64,000 nt of DNA from Inquilinus ginsengisoli_B. GTDB taxonomy: Bacteria > Pseudomonadota > Alphaproteobacteria > DSM-16000 > Inquilinaceae. Numbering within the stretch: the first letter of the stretch is position 1; each line of letters starts with the position of its first letter. The notes beneath the pieces were generated by a model. The model worked only from the letters and a program-made list of their open reading frames with translations, was not told the origin of the DNA and did no database searches. Position numbers and translations under genes: made by a program. The stretch is taken from assembly GCF_050434925.1 (NCBI RefSeq), contig NZ_JBNDJK010000001.1, positions 7,502,001 to 7,566,000 on the forward strand, written 5' to 3'. Below are positions 17,100-27,415 of the stretch, in pieces.

Positions 17100-17915
17100 C
17101 TACCAGCGGTAGGTCAAGCCGAGCATCGCGGAGAGCTGATCGGCGCTGCCCTCGCTGCTGACCAACGGGCTGTCGGCGGCGTCACCGAGCAGCCGGCTGT
17201 AGCCGACCTGGCCCATCACGTAGATCGAGTCGGTCATCATGTATCCGACGCCGAGATTGATGCCGACGTCCTTCAGGCCGCTGCCGGCGTCGTAGGCTGC
17301 GAGCCCGCGGGCGGATCGTTCGGCCTGGGCCGCGGTGATGCCGAAGGTGTTGCTCATGTACTCGTCGTCGGCCCAGGTGAGGTGCGGGGTCACGCTGAGC
17401 CGGACGTCGTCGAGCAACTGGATCGTATACTCCGCCTCGGCGGTGGCGGTCAGGCCGTTGCGGTCGCCGGTCAGGTCGCGGGCAACCTCCAGGCCGAGAT
17501 TCACGGGACCGGCCTGGTAGCCGAAGCGGACCACCGCCACTGCGCCGACATCGAGATCGCCGAGCCCCTTCAGGGCGTCGTTGTCGTCCTCGGAACGCCC
17601 GAAGTCGTACCGGACGCCGAGGTCGAACCTCAGGCCGTCGGTCATGAACGGGGTAGCATAGATCCCCGGCCCCCCTTCGGTGGTCAGCCGGATCCGGTCC
17701 TGCCAGGAGATCTCCACGAACGGCAACGGCAACACCGTGTAGTCGTCGGACCCCTCGTAATCCGGCGCATACATGCCGCCGCCGCCGAGTGTGAACGACC
17801 ATTCCGCCGGAGGCTGGTCCTGAGCCACCGCATGTCTCGCCGCCGTCTGGGCCGCCGCGGTGACGCAAAGGATCGCCGCCGGGAACAGCCCACGGCCGAA
17901 GAATGCGCGTCTCAT
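17100..17915 (-). CDS. MipA/OmpV-family outer membrane protein
   Basis: A 271-residue beta-barrel precursor. A signal peptide with a hydrophobic core (GLFPAAILCVTAAAQTAA) ends near AVA-Q. Family marks are WSFTLGGGGMYAPDYEGSDD, DLGVRYDFGRSEDD, the late NLGVGYMMTDSIYV segment, and the C-terminal aromatic GLTYRW for barrel insertion. MipA/OmpV proteins are outer membrane scaffold or porin-like proteins. The start at 17915 follows the signal peptide pattern. It is divergent from the two-component regulator, with a binding-box pair on its side. Confidence 0.88.
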   Translation of the reverse strand: MRRAFFGRGLFPAAILCVTAAAQTAARHAVAQDQPPAEWSFTLGGGGMYAPDYEGSDDYTVLPLPFVEISWQDRIRLTTEGGPGIYATPFMTDGLRFDLGVRYDFGRSEDDNDALKGLGDLDVGAVAVVRFGYQAGPVNLGLEVARDLTGDRNGLTATAEAEYTIQLLDDVRLSVTPHLTWADDEYMSNTFGITAAQAERSARGLAAYDAGSGLKDVGINLGVGYMMTDSIYVMGQVGYSRLLGDAADSPLVSSEGSADQLSAMLGLTYRW

Positions 17916-17962
17916 CTTGTTTTCGCCTATGTTAGGTCGGATGCGGCGCCGACCCTGCCAGC

Positions 17963-17983
17963 GGGACCTGAACCGGACCTGAA
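17963..17983 (-). promoter_or_regulatory. Tandem response-regulator box facing MipA/OmpV
   Basis: On the minus strand TTCAG, six bases, TTCAGGT: two half-sites with an 11-bp period (+ strand CTGAA at 17968 and 17979), 48-68 bases upstream of the mipA start. Seventeen of 21 positions match the box at 18001 on the other strand. Direct repeats with this period are typical of OmpR/PhoB-family regulators. Confidence 0.65.
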
Positions 17984-18000
17984 CGTGACGAAGGCGGCGA

Positions 18001-18021
18001 TTCAGCTTCGTTTCAGGTTCC
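18001..18021 (+). promoter_or_regulatory. Tandem response-regulator box facing the two-component operon
   Basis: TTCAG at 18001 and 18012 (11-bp period), the second followed by GTTCC, 38-58 bases upstream of the response regulator start. It mirrors the box at 17963, which suggests autoregulation together with control of MipA/OmpV. Confidence 0.65.
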
Positions 18022-18058
18022 GATGGGATGCTGTCGCCCGAGCCACCGGGAGTGAGTG

Positions 18059-18718
18059 ATGCGCATCCTGCTTGTCGAGGACGACCCGCTGATCGGCGAT
18101 GCCATTCGCGCACGCCTGACCCGGTCCGGCATGACCGTCGACTGGCTCCAGGACGCCGCCGGCCTCGACGGGATGACAGAGCTGGACGCCTTCGACCTGA
18201 TGATCCTCGACCTCGGCCTGCCGGACCGGGACGGCCTTGAGATCCTGCGGGAGCAGCGGGCCGCCGGCCACGACCTTCGTGTCCTGATCCTGAGCGCACG
18301 CTACGAGCTGGACACCAGGGTGCGCGGCCTCGACCTGGGCGCCGACGACTATCTGGTCAAGCCGTTCGCCATGGAGGAGCTGATGGCCCGCTGCCGCGCG
18401 CTTGCCCGTCGCCGCGGCGACCGCCGGTCGGAGGCCCTGCAGTACCGGGATTTGTGGATCGATCCCGCGTCCTTCGCCGTGCAGCGCGGCGGCGAAAGCA
18501 TCTCGCTGACGCCCAAGGTGTTCGCGCTGCTGCTGATGTTCGTCGAGAACCAGGGTCGGGTGCTCACCCGGCACGTTCTCGAGGACCATCTCTATGGCTG
18601 GGGCGGGGAGGCCGAGAGCAACACGCTGGAAGTGTTCGTCTCGCAGATCCGCCGCAAGCTCGGCGCCGATCTGATCCAGACGATCCGCGGGGTCGGCTAC
18701 ATGCTGCCGAGGGAATAG
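18059..18718 (+). CDS. OmpR-family response regulator (QseB/TctD-like)
   Basis: A 219-residue regulator: receiver domain with acidic pocket E7-D8-D9 and phospho-acceptor D51 (MILDLGLPDRDG), the conserved Lys in DDYLVKPFAM near 100, and a winged-helix DNA-binding domain with SLTPKVFALLL and RRKLGADLIQTIRGVGY. The ATG 18059 (MRILLVEDD) is preferred to the GTG 18056. The kinase gene starts 1 base past its stop, so the two form an operon. The paired boxes in front are its likely targets. Confidence 0.93.
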   Translation: MRILLVEDDPLIGDAIRARLTRSGMTVDWLQDAAGLDGMTELDAFDLMILDLGLPDRDGLEILREQRAAGHDLRVLILSARYELDTRVRGLDLGADDYLVKPFAMEELMARCRALARRRGDRRSEALQYRDLWIDPASFAVQRGGESISLTPKVFALLLMFVENQGRVLTRHVLEDHLYGWGGEAESNTLEVFVSQIRRKLGADLIQTIRGVGYMLPRE

Positions 18719-18719
18719 C

Positions 18720-20108
18720 ATGCCGTCGATCCGTGCGCGCCTGCAGCGCCGGCTGGCCTGGCTGATCGCGGCGGTCTGGGCGCCGGCATCCCTCCTGATC
18801 GTGGCCGCCGTCGCGTTGGAGTACAACGAGTCGTTCCACAGCCGGACCGCTCACACGGCACAGCTGATGCTGGCCTTCGCGTCGACACAGCCGGCGTCGC
18901 CGACGGTGTTTCCGCGGTCCACGCCGCAACAGGGCTCCGACTTCAAAGTCGACCTCCACGACTACCTGGTCGTGATCAGCCGGAACGGGCAACTGCTCTA
19001 TGCCTCGGAGCCGCTGCCGGCGGAACAACTTCTGGCTCTGCCCGTGAAGGGAACAGCCGATATCGACGGTGATTCGGTGACCATCAACAGCTTCGAGGAC
19101 GAGCGTACCGGCACACGGGTGGTGATCGGCGTCGACACGTATGAGCCATTCTTCTCCTCTCTTCAGGTGGCCGGCCTGGTGGCGGGATATGTCCTGATCT
19201 CGGCGGCATTGGTCAGATTTGCCATGACCATCGGCATCCGCTCGGGCCTGAAGCCGCTCGGCGCCTTCGCCGACCAGGTCCGCGACCGCAGCGAGGAGAA
19301 CCTCGCGCCGCTGGACGAGGCGGAGGCCCCGAGCGAGCTGCGAGGGGTCGCTCACGCGCTGAACGGCCTGATGGCGCGGCTGCAATTGGTGTTGGAACGC
19401 GAGCGCGACTTCGTGTCGAACGCGGCCCACGAGCTGCGCACCCCGCTGACCGCGATTCGGGCACAGGTGGAAGCCCTCGACGGTGACCTGCCCGAGCGCA
19501 TCCAGCCGCGTTTCGCCAATATCCTGGAGGCCATAAGCCGGGCGGGCCGTCTGGTCGCGCAGCTCCTCGACGTCGCCCGGTCACAATCGATCGATCTCAC
19601 GCGGCGCCCCGGGAGCCGCATCGATCTGGTCGAGCTCGTTCAGTCCACCATCGCCGAGCTGGTGCCATCGGCCAACGCGCGCGACGTGGAGGTCACGCTG
19701 GAATCGCCCCGCTCAGCCGCCGTTACGGGCCACCGGGAGCTGCTGGCCATCGTATTGCGGAACCTCGTCGAGAATGCGGTGAAGTACGCCGCCTCGCCGG
19801 GCAAGGTCATCGTCACGGTCGCCCGAGGCCAGCCGGCCTTCACCGACCTGGTGGTGGAGGATGATGGCCCCAGCCTGTCGGAGGAGGCCTTCGAGCGCGC
19901 GTTCGAGCGGTTCCAGCGGCTCGGGCGCTCCGACGGTGACGGGGTCGGGCTCGGCCTCTCGATCGTCGCCGAGCTGTGCCGGCGCATGGATGTGACGGTG
20001 GATCGGCTGGAGCCGGGCGCGCTCGGTGGGCTGCACGTCCGCTTGCGACTGCCGAGCGCGCCGCCACCGGTGCTGCCGCCGGACCTCCGGACCTCGCACT
20101 ATGGATGA
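18720..20108 (+). CDS. Sensor histidine kinase, partner of the preceding regulator
   Basis: A 462-residue membrane kinase. Two hydrophobic helices (about 13-33 and 150-175) flank a roughly 115-residue periplasmic sensor region. A HAMP-like linker, the H-box HELRTPLTAIRAQ with H237, the N-box LRNLVENAVKYA, DDGPSLSEEAFERAF and the G-box GVGLGLSIV follow. It should respond to an envelope signal and phosphorylate the regulator, as QseC-type kinases do; the ligand is unknown. The C-terminal tail after about 445 is proline-rich and not conserved in appearance. Confidence 0.92.
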   Translation: MPSIRARLQRRLAWLIAAVWAPASLLIVAAVALEYNESFHSRTAHTAQLMLAFASTQPASPTVFPRSTPQQGSDFKVDLHDYLVVISRNGQLLYASEPLPAEQLLALPVKGTADIDGDSVTINSFEDERTGTRVVIGVDTYEPFFSSLQVAGLVAGYVLISAALVRFAMTIGIRSGLKPLGAFADQVRDRSEENLAPLDEAEAPSELRGVAHALNGLMARLQLVLERERDFVSNAAHELRTPLTAIRAQVEALDGDLPERIQPRFANILEAISRAGRLVAQLLDVARSQSIDLTRRPGSRIDLVELVQSTIAELVPSANARDVEVTLESPRSAAVTGHRELLAIVLRNLVENAVKYAASPGKVIVTVARGQPAFTDLVVEDDGPSLSEEAFERAFERFQRLGRSDGDGVGLGLSIVAELCRRMDVTVDRLEPGALGGLHVRLRLPSAPPPVLPPDLRTSHYG

Positions 20109-20194
20109 CGGCTCCGGCATGCCTCCGGCGGCCCGCTGCGCAGCGACGGAGAGCTCCTGTCGCAGCCCCACACAAGAACGAGAGAAACTGTCCC

Positions 20195-20223
20195 TTGACG
20201 CGGGCAGCCCGTCGGGATTAATT
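20195..20223 (+). promoter_or_regulatory. Sigma70-like promoter of the ROK/ABC operon
   Basis: TTGACG at 20195-20200, a 17-base spacer, then TTAATT at 20218-20223. The spacing is ideal and the -10 is AT-rich in an otherwise GC-rich region. The -10 overlaps the left arm of the inverted repeat at 20217, so bound repressor would block it. Confidence 0.55.
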
Positions 20224-20241
20224 CCATCGCGTTCAATTAAT
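20217..20241. promoter_or_regulatory. Inverted repeat operator for the ROK repressor
   Basis: ATTAATT (20217-20223), an 11-base spacer with central CGCG-like core (CATCGCG), AATTAAT (20235-20241). Perfect 7-bp arms, 28 bases upstream of the ROK start GTG 20270. The layout resembles operators of NagC/Mlc-type ROK repressors, which have AT arms around a CG centre. Likely self-control of the whole operon. Confidence 0.65.
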
Positions 20242-20269
20242 AAGCCCGGCCCGGGAGGAGAGGAAGGAA

Positions 20270-21509
20270 GTGCGACGGTCCGCCATCCGCCGTGGCACGA
20301 ATTCGGTGCAGCTCCGCCGCTACAATGAGCGGCTGGTGCTGCAGACCCTGCGCCGCGCCGGCGAGGCGTCGAAGGCCGAGCTGGCCCGGCTGGCCGACCT
20401 GACCAACACCGCGATCGGCGGCATCATCGCACAACTCGAAAAAGATGGGCTGATCGTCTCGCTCGGCAAGCGGCACGACGGCGGCCGCCGCGGCCAGCCG
20501 GCCACCCTGTACCGGCTGGCGACCAAGGGCGCCTACGGCATCGGCGTGCGGCTGGACCGGCGCGGCATGGAGGCGGTGCTGATCGATTTCGGCGGCGCCG
20601 TGATCGCCCGCCGCAGCCATGACGGGCTGCTGCCCGCCCCGGCCGAGGCGCTGCGCATCGCCCGCCAGGACGTAACCGAGCTGCTGTCCGTCCTCACCCC
20701 CGCCGACCGGCCGAAGCTGGCCGGCATCGGCTTGGCCCAGCCCTATAATCTCGGCGCCTGGCTGCACCAGCTGGATCTGCCGCCGGCGGATTTCGCCACC
20801 TGGGACACGGCCGATTTCGCGGCGATGCTGGAGGCGGCGACGGGCCTGCCGGTCTTCGGCGAGAACGACGGCACCGCCGCCGCCGTGGCCGAGCTGTTCT
20901 ACGGCATCGGCCGCAGCATCGACGACTTCCTGTACCTGTTCATCGGCCCGGCCATCGGCGGCGGCGTGGTGCTGGGCGGCGACTGCCTGCGCGGCCCCAC
21001 CGGCAATGCCGGCGACGTGGCTTTGCTGCCGGTCGGGCCGGGGCGCCTCGCCTCCGCCCCCTCCCCCGCCGACGGCCGCGACATCCTGCTGACCCGGGCC
21101 TCGCTGAACGCCCTGTCGCGCCACCTCGTCTTCCACGGCCTGCCCGGCGGCAGCCGCGCCGACCTGAAGACCGCGATCGCCGCCGGCCGGCCACCGGTGG
21201 CGGAATGGGTCGGGGACTGCGTCGACGCGCTGACCGACGCGATCTGGTCCGCCACGGCCCTGCTGGAGGTGCGCAGCGTGATCATCGACGCCGATATCGA
21301 CGACGGGCTGATCGACGCCCTGATCGGCCGGCTGCAGGCGCGGCTGGCCACCACCGTGCCGGAGGCCGGCCAGCCGCCGCGCCTGCTGCACGGTTCCTTC
21401 GGCTGCGATGCCGGCGCCATCGGCGCCGCCAGCCTGCCGATGTTCTTCAGCTTCTCGCCGCGGGCCTCGATCCTGACCCGCAGTGCCGACGAGAGAGGAT
21501 GGCGCGACC

Positions 21510-21529
<20 letters not shown>
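20270..21529 (+). CDS. ROK-family transcriptional repressor
   Basis: A 419-residue NagC/XylR-type regulator. The N-terminal winged helix is NERLVLQTLRRAGEASKAELARLADLTNTAIGGII (about 19-53), with the linker GKRHDGGRRGQPA. The ROK core follows. The sugar-kinase signature GENDGTAAAVAELFYG is kept, but the zinc-site cysteine cluster of kinase members is not seen around GPTGNAGDVALLP, as expected for a regulator that has lost catalysis. The GTG start follows GGGAGGAGAGGAAGGAA, a strong ribosome site. It overlaps the ATPase gene by 20 bases and probably senses the sugar imported by it. Confidence 0.87.
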
Positions 21530-23057
<1,528 letters not shown>

Positions 23058-23071
23058 GGGATCGTCATTCC

Positions 23072-24067
23072 ATGGCCGACAACGCCGCAACCTCCGCCGT
23101 CAACCGCGACGCCGAACGCCGGCTGATGATCCAGGGCCTGATCCGGACCGTCGGCATGCTGCCGGTGCTGATCCTGCTGTGCATCGCCTTCTATGCGATG
23201 AACGGCCGCTTCGCCTCCTGGCAGAACGCCTCGATCGTGATGCAGCAGGCCTCGATCAACACGGTGCTGGCCGCCGGCATGACCTTCGTCATCCTGACCG
23301 GCGGCATCGACCTGTCGGTCGGCTCGATCCTGGCGGCCGCCGCCATGGTCGCGGTGCTGGGATCGCTGATCCCGGATGCCGGCCTACTCGGCATCCCCTT
23401 GGGCCTGCTGTGCGGCCTCGTCTTCGGCCTCGCCAATGGCGGGCTGATCGCCTTCCTGCGGCTGCCGCCCTTCATCGTCACTCTCGGCTCGCTGACCGCG
23501 GTGCGCGGCATCGCCCGGCTGCTGGGCGACGACACCACCGTGTTCAACCCGTCCCTGGCCTTCGACTTCATCGGCAACGCCACGCTGTTCGGCGTGCCCT
23601 GGCTGGTGATCATCGCCTTCCTGGTGATCGTCCTGTCCTGGCTGGTGCTGCGGCGGACCGTGCTGGGCGTGCACATCTATTCGGTCGGCGGCAACCCGGA
23701 CGCGGCCCGGCTGTCCGGCATCAAGGTCTGGCGGGTGCTGCTGTTCGTCTACGGCGCCTCCGGCCTGCTTGCCGGCCTCGGCGGGGTGATGTCGGCCGCC
23801 CGGCTCTACGCCGCCAATGGCACCCAGCTCGGCACCAGCTACGAGCTCGACGCGATCGCCGCGGTGATCCTGGGCGGCACCTCCTTCGTCGGCGGCATCG
23901 GCTCGATCTGGGGCACGCTGATCGGGGCGCTGATCATCGCGGTGCTGTCGAACGGGCTGATCCTGGTCGGCGTGCCCGACGTCTGGCAGTACATCATCAA
24001 GGGCCTGATCATCATCGGCGCCGTCGCGCTCGATCGCCTGCGCCTGCAGGGATCGGCCCGGACCTGA
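23072..24067 (+). CDS. Sugar ABC transporter permease (RbsC type)
   Basis: A 331-residue inner-membrane permease with about 8-10 hydrophobic helices. Family marks are NTVLAAGMTFVILTGGIDLSVG (about 65-86) and the C-terminal ELDAIAAVILGGTSFVGGIGSIWGTLIGALI, where the ATPase-coupling loop lies. As a BPD_transp_2 member it would form the channel homodimer for the sugar. The gene starts 14 bases after the ATPase gene. Confidence 0.93.
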   Translation: MADNAATSAVNRDAERRLMIQGLIRTVGMLPVLILLCIAFYAMNGRFASWQNASIVMQQASINTVLAAGMTFVILTGGIDLSVGSILAAAAMVAVLGSLIPDAGLLGIPLGLLCGLVFGLANGGLIAFLRLPPFIVTLGSLTAVRGIARLLGDDTTVFNPSLAFDFIGNATLFGVPWLVIIAFLVIVLSWLVLRRTVLGVHIYSVGGNPDAARLSGIKVWRVLLFVYGASGLLAGLGGVMSAARLYAANGTQLGTSYELDAIAAVILGGTSFVGGIGSIWGTLIGALIIAVLSNGLILVGVPDVWQYIIKGLIIIGAVALDRLRLQGSART

Positions 24068-24147
24068 GTTTCCCGCGTTCCGGAACGGGTCGGCGGGACC
24101 TCTGGTCGCCCGCCGGCTCCAATCGCACAGACCAGGGGAGGAATTAC

Positions 24148-25074
24148 GTGCTGAAACACATCCTGCTCGCCGGCGTCGCGCTGGCGCTTTCGGTCGGCGT
24201 TGCCGAAGCCAAGGATCTCAAGAAGATCGGCGTCTCGCTCGGCTCGATGGGCAACCCGTTCTTCACCGCCCTGGCCAAGGGCGCCGAGTTCGAGGCGAAG
24301 AAGACCAATCCGGATGTCGAGGTCCAGGCCGTCGGCTACGACTATGACCTGGGCAAGCAGTTCACCCAGATCGACAACTTCATCGCCGCCGGCGTCGACA
24401 TGATCCTGCTCAACCCGGGCGATCCGAAGGCGATCGGCCCGGCGATCAAGAAGGCGCAGGCCGCCGGCATCATCGTGGTCGCGGTCGACACCGCGGCCGA
24501 GGGCGCCGACGCCACGGTGACCACCGACAACGTCCAGGCCGGCGAGATCGCCTGCAAGTACATCGCCGACAAGCTGGGCAACAAAGGCAACGTCGTCATC
24601 ATCAACGGCCCCCAGGTCTCGGCCGTGACCGACCGCGTCAAGGGCTGCCACAACGTCTGGGACAAGCTGCCGGACCTCAAGATCCTGTCCGGCGACCAGG
24701 ATGCCAAGGGTTCGCGCGACGGCGGCCTGTCGGTGATGCAGAGCCTGCTGACCCGGTTCGAGAAGATCGACGGCGTCTTCGCCATCAACGACCCGACCGC
24801 GATCGGCGCCGACCTGGCCGCCAAGCAGCTCGGCCGCAGCGACATCGTCATCACCTCGGTCGACGGCGCGCCGGACATCGTCGCCGCGCTGAAGGGCAAC
24901 ACCCTGGTCCAGGCCTCCTCGGCCCAGGACCCGTTCTTCATGGCCCGCAAGGCGGTGCAGGAGGGTGTCGGCCTTCTGAACGGCCAGAAGCCGGCACAGG
25001 ACCCGACCCTGATCCCCTCGACCCTGGTCACCCGCGACAACGTCAACGACTACAAGGGCTGGACCGGAGAGTAA
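24148..25074 (+). CDS. Sugar ABC transporter substrate-binding protein (RbsB type)
   Basis: A 308-residue periplasmic protein. The signal peptide VLKHILLAGVALALSVGVAEA gives cleavage after AEA. The mature start is KKIGVSLGSMGNPFFTALAKG; TQIDNFIAAGVDMILLNPGD, AVDTAAEGADATVTTDNVQAG and DGVFAINDPTAIGADLAAKQ are typical of Peripla_BP_4. The exact sugar is not clear. The GTG at 24148 is chosen because GGGGAGG lies 7 bases upstream. It is the last gene of the operon, followed by a hairpin. Confidence 0.92.
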   Translation: MLKHILLAGVALALSVGVAEAKDLKKIGVSLGSMGNPFFTALAKGAEFEAKKTNPDVEVQAVGYDYDLGKQFTQIDNFIAAGVDMILLNPGDPKAIGPAIKKAQAAGIIVVAVDTAAEGADATVTTDNVQAGEIACKYIADKLGNKGNVVIINGPQVSAVTDRVKGCHNVWDKLPDLKILSGDQDAKGSRDGGLSVMQSLLTRFEKIDGVFAINDPTAIGADLAAKQLGRSDIVITSVDGAPDIVAALKGNTLVQASSAQDPFFMARKAVQEGVGLLNGQKPAQDPTLIPSTLVTRDNVNDYKGWTGE

Positions 25075-25085
25075 GCCTCGCCGTT

Positions 25086-25118
25086 TGGATTGGGTCCGCG
25101 GACTGCGGACCCAATCCA
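25086..25118. terminator. Strong hairpin after the sugar ABC operon
   Basis: TGGATTGGGTCCGC, loop GGACT, GCGGACCCAATCCA: a perfect 14-bp stem 11 bases after the binding protein stop. It is followed by GGCCCCCC rather than a T-run, so termination may be weak or factor-assisted. It may also guard the mRNA end. Confidence 0.65.
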
Positions 25119-25234
25119 GGCCCCCCGTCCGACATCGCCGTGCATGGCAGCCCCGGCGCGATCGGGCATGGCCCTGCCGAGTCCTCCGGCGTAACTCTGA
25201 AGGAACGATCGAGCCGCAACAGGCCCCGTTTCCG

Positions 25235-26167
25235 ATGACGATCTCCCAGGCCGAACCGAAAGGGTCCGCTGACGAAGCGGCCCCGGCCTCCATTCTGCCC
25301 GCCATCGGCTACAAGCTGGCCTCGGCCGCCCTGTTCACCTGCATGTCGGCGCTGATCAAGCAGCTCGGCGACCAGTATCCGGTCGGGCAGATCGTCTTCG
25401 TCCGCAGCTTCTTCGCCATGATCCCGGTGCTGTGGCTGGTGTACCGCCTCGGCGGCTTCCGGGTGCTGCGCACCGAGCGGCTGGGCGGGCATCTCCGCCG
25501 CTCCGGCTCCGGCCTCGTCTCGATGTTCTGCGGTTTCACCGCGCTGAGCCTGCTGCCGCTGGCGACGGCGACGGCGCTGGGCTACGCCGCGCCGATGTTC
25601 ATCACCATCCTCGCCATCCCGCTGCTCGGCGAGACCGTGCGGATCTATCGCTGGAGCGCGGTGGTGATCGGCTTCATCGGGGTGCTGCTGGTGGTGCATC
25701 CGAGCCCCGCCACCGGCGTCTCGCTCGGGGCATTGGTGGCTCTGGGCGGGGCGCTGGCCACCGCCTTCGCCATGGTCTCGATCCGCAAGATGGCCGACAC
25801 CGAACCGAATGTCACCATCGTCTTCTACTTCACCCTGTCGGGCGCCATCGCCGGCGCCGTCACCCTGCCTTTCATCGGCGTCTGGCCCGACCTGATCGAC
25901 ATACCGATCCTGGTCGCGGTCGGGGTGCTGGGCGGCATCGCCCAGATCCTGATGACCAAGGCCTATCAGCTGGCCCCGGCCTCGGTGATCGCGCCCTTCG
26001 ACTATGCCTCGCTGATCTTCGCTCTCGGCCTAGGCTTCCTCGCCTGGGGCGAGTTCCCGACTCCGATCGAGCTGCTCGGCACCGCGGTGATCGTCGGCTC
26101 CGCCCTGTTCATCGCCTTCCGCGAGCGGCAGCGCCGGATCGTCCGCCCGGTCGGCAAATCGATCTGA
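25235..26167 (+). CDS. DMT-family (EamA) permease
   Basis: A 310-residue membrane protein with ten predicted helices in two EamA repeats (IGYKLASAALFTCMSALIKQ... and LGALVALGGALATAFAMVSI...). Basic/helix motifs like QIVFVRSFFAMIPVL and the second repeat KAYQLAPASVIAPFDYASLIFA are typical of drug/metabolite exporters. The substrate is unknown. The start ATG 25235 (MTISQAEPKG) is preferred to an upstream extension that runs through the terminator. It is the first of a loose set of small genes. Confidence 0.88.
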   Translation: MTISQAEPKGSADEAAPASILPAIGYKLASAALFTCMSALIKQLGDQYPVGQIVFVRSFFAMIPVLWLVYRLGGFRVLRTERLGGHLRRSGSGLVSMFCGFTALSLLPLATATALGYAAPMFITILAIPLLGETVRIYRWSAVVIGFIGVLLVVHPSPATGVSLGALVALGGALATAFAMVSIRKMADTEPNVTIVFYFTLSGAIAGAVTLPFIGVWPDLIDIPILVAVGVLGGIAQILMTKAYQLAPASVIAPFDYASLIFALGLGFLAWGEFPTPIELLGTAVIVGSALFIAFRERQRRIVRPVGKSI

Positions 26168-26224
26168 CCCGCTGTGACTCCGGCGCGCTTGCGCTGGGTC
26201 GCCGGAATCGGAGACTGTCCGGCC

Positions 26225-26746
26225 ATGTCGGTCGCATCCTTCGGCTCCCGAGTCGCCCGGGCCCTCGTCCTCTCCGTCGCCCTGCTGCTCGGTCCGGCCA
26301 CGGCCGCGATTGCCGGCTGCACCGATGCTGCAGCACCGGGCGTCAACTGGCGGCGTTGCCTGCTGGACGAACGGCCGCTCAGCCGCATCGATCTGTCCGG
26401 CGCCCAGCTGCGCGAAGTCAGCCTGACCCGGGCGGTGCTGGACGGGGCGATCTTCACCGGCGCCGAGGCGTATGGCGCCAAGTTCACCAATGCCAGCCTG
26501 AAGGACGCCAAGCTGGATTCCGCGCGCCTCGGAAATTCCGATTTCACCGATGCCGACCTGACCGGCGCCGATCTGAGCAAGAGCGACCTGCGCAACGCCC
26601 GCTTCGTCGGTGCCAAGCTGCGTGGCGCCATCCTGACCGGGGCGGAGCTGCGCGGCACCGTGTTCCGCGGTGCCGACCTGTCCGGCGCCACCTGGACCGA
26701 CGGCGCCAAGATCTGCGCCGAAGGCTCGATCGGGCTGTGCGAATAG
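26225..26746 (+). CDS. Exported pentapeptide-repeat protein
   Basis: About 173 residues. A hydrophobic signal (ALVLSVALLLGPATAAIAG) is followed by a Cys-containing linker (GCTDAAAPGVNWRRCLLDER). Roughly 20 pentapeptide units of the A(D/N)LXX pattern come next, for example SRIDLSGAQLREVSLTRAVL and FTDADLTGADLSKSDLR, forming a right-handed quadrilateral beta helix. The C-terminal KICAEGSIGLCE has two Cys. The export signal separates it from the cytoplasmic gyrase-protecting type. Function unknown. Confidence 0.85.
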   Translation: MSVASFGSRVARALVLSVALLLGPATAAIAGCTDAAAPGVNWRRCLLDERPLSRIDLSGAQLREVSLTRAVLDGAIFTGAEAYGAKFTNASLKDAKLDSARLGNSDFTDADLTGADLSKSDLRNARFVGAKLRGAILTGAELRGTVFRGADLSGATWTDGAKICAEGSIGLCE

Positions 26747-26788
26747 CCCAACGGGCCGCGGCCTCCGAAGCATGAACCGAGCGAAGCG

Positions 26789-27307
26789 ATGACCAGCACC
26801 GGCAGTTCCACCCGGCGTCCCGCCCTTCCCCTCGACCGCGTCATCGCGGTGATCCAGATCGTCGGCGGGGTTGCCGGCCTGACCGAGATCGGCGAGCGGA
26901 TCTATCGCGACGGCCTTGCGATCATCGCCGTGACGCAGTGGTTGGTCCTGCTGGCCGCAGCGCTGCTGATGCTGCTCTGCATCGCCGCCGGCGCCCTTCT
27001 GTGGAACCGCAGCCGCCTCGGCTATGCCCTGTCGCTGCTGGTCCAGGCCAGCCAGATCCCGATCCTCTACACCGCCGGCATCGCCTATCATTTCCACATG
27101 ATCGCGCGGCTTCCGGTGACGCTGGTCGCCGGCGCCACGGCGATGTCGATCACGCCCTCCTGGGGGATCGGCTTGGACCCGTTCCGCGGGGCGCTGTCGC
27201 TCGGCTTCTATCTCGACACCGGCCTGTCCGGGACGATCGTCGCACTCAACCTGGTGCCGGTGGTCGTCTGCATCATCCTGGAATACTTCCGGCAGCGGAA
27301 CCGGTAG
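26789..27307 (+). CDS. Hypothetical membrane protein
   Basis: A 172-residue protein that I do not recognise. Four hydrophobic stretches (about 19-35, 44-75, 83-125 and 145-165) suggest an integral membrane protein with a short basic N-terminus (STRRPALPLDRV). A His-rich spot YHFHMI lies in the middle. It starts 42 bases after the pentapeptide gene and uses codons like its neighbours. Confidence 0.75.
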   Translation: MTSTGSSTRRPALPLDRVIAVIQIVGGVAGLTEIGERIYRDGLAIIAVTQWLVLLAAALLMLLCIAAGALLWNRSRLGYALSLLVQASQIPILYTAGIAYHFHMIARLPVTLVAGATAMSITPSWGIGLDPFRGALSLGFYLDTGLSGTIVALNLVPVVVCIILEYFRQRNR

Positions 27308-27415
27308 CCGGCGCGCGCGCTGGCGGTCGTCCAATATGTCCGTTGTAGCCCTTTTCCATGCACCCCCGTGCCCGGATCGGCCTAGCGTTAGCGCCGATTC
27401 AATCGGAGACGCGCC

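Noticed and set aside
17100..18299. Extending MipA/OmpV upstream to 18299
   Set aside because: It would run through the regulatory boxes and the response regulator gene; the signal peptide begins at 17915.
23179..25074. A 631-codon protein combining an antisense-like part and the binding protein
   Set aside because: The first 320 codons are a shifted frame of the permease gene. The binding protein starts at GTG 24148 with its own ribosome site and signal peptide.
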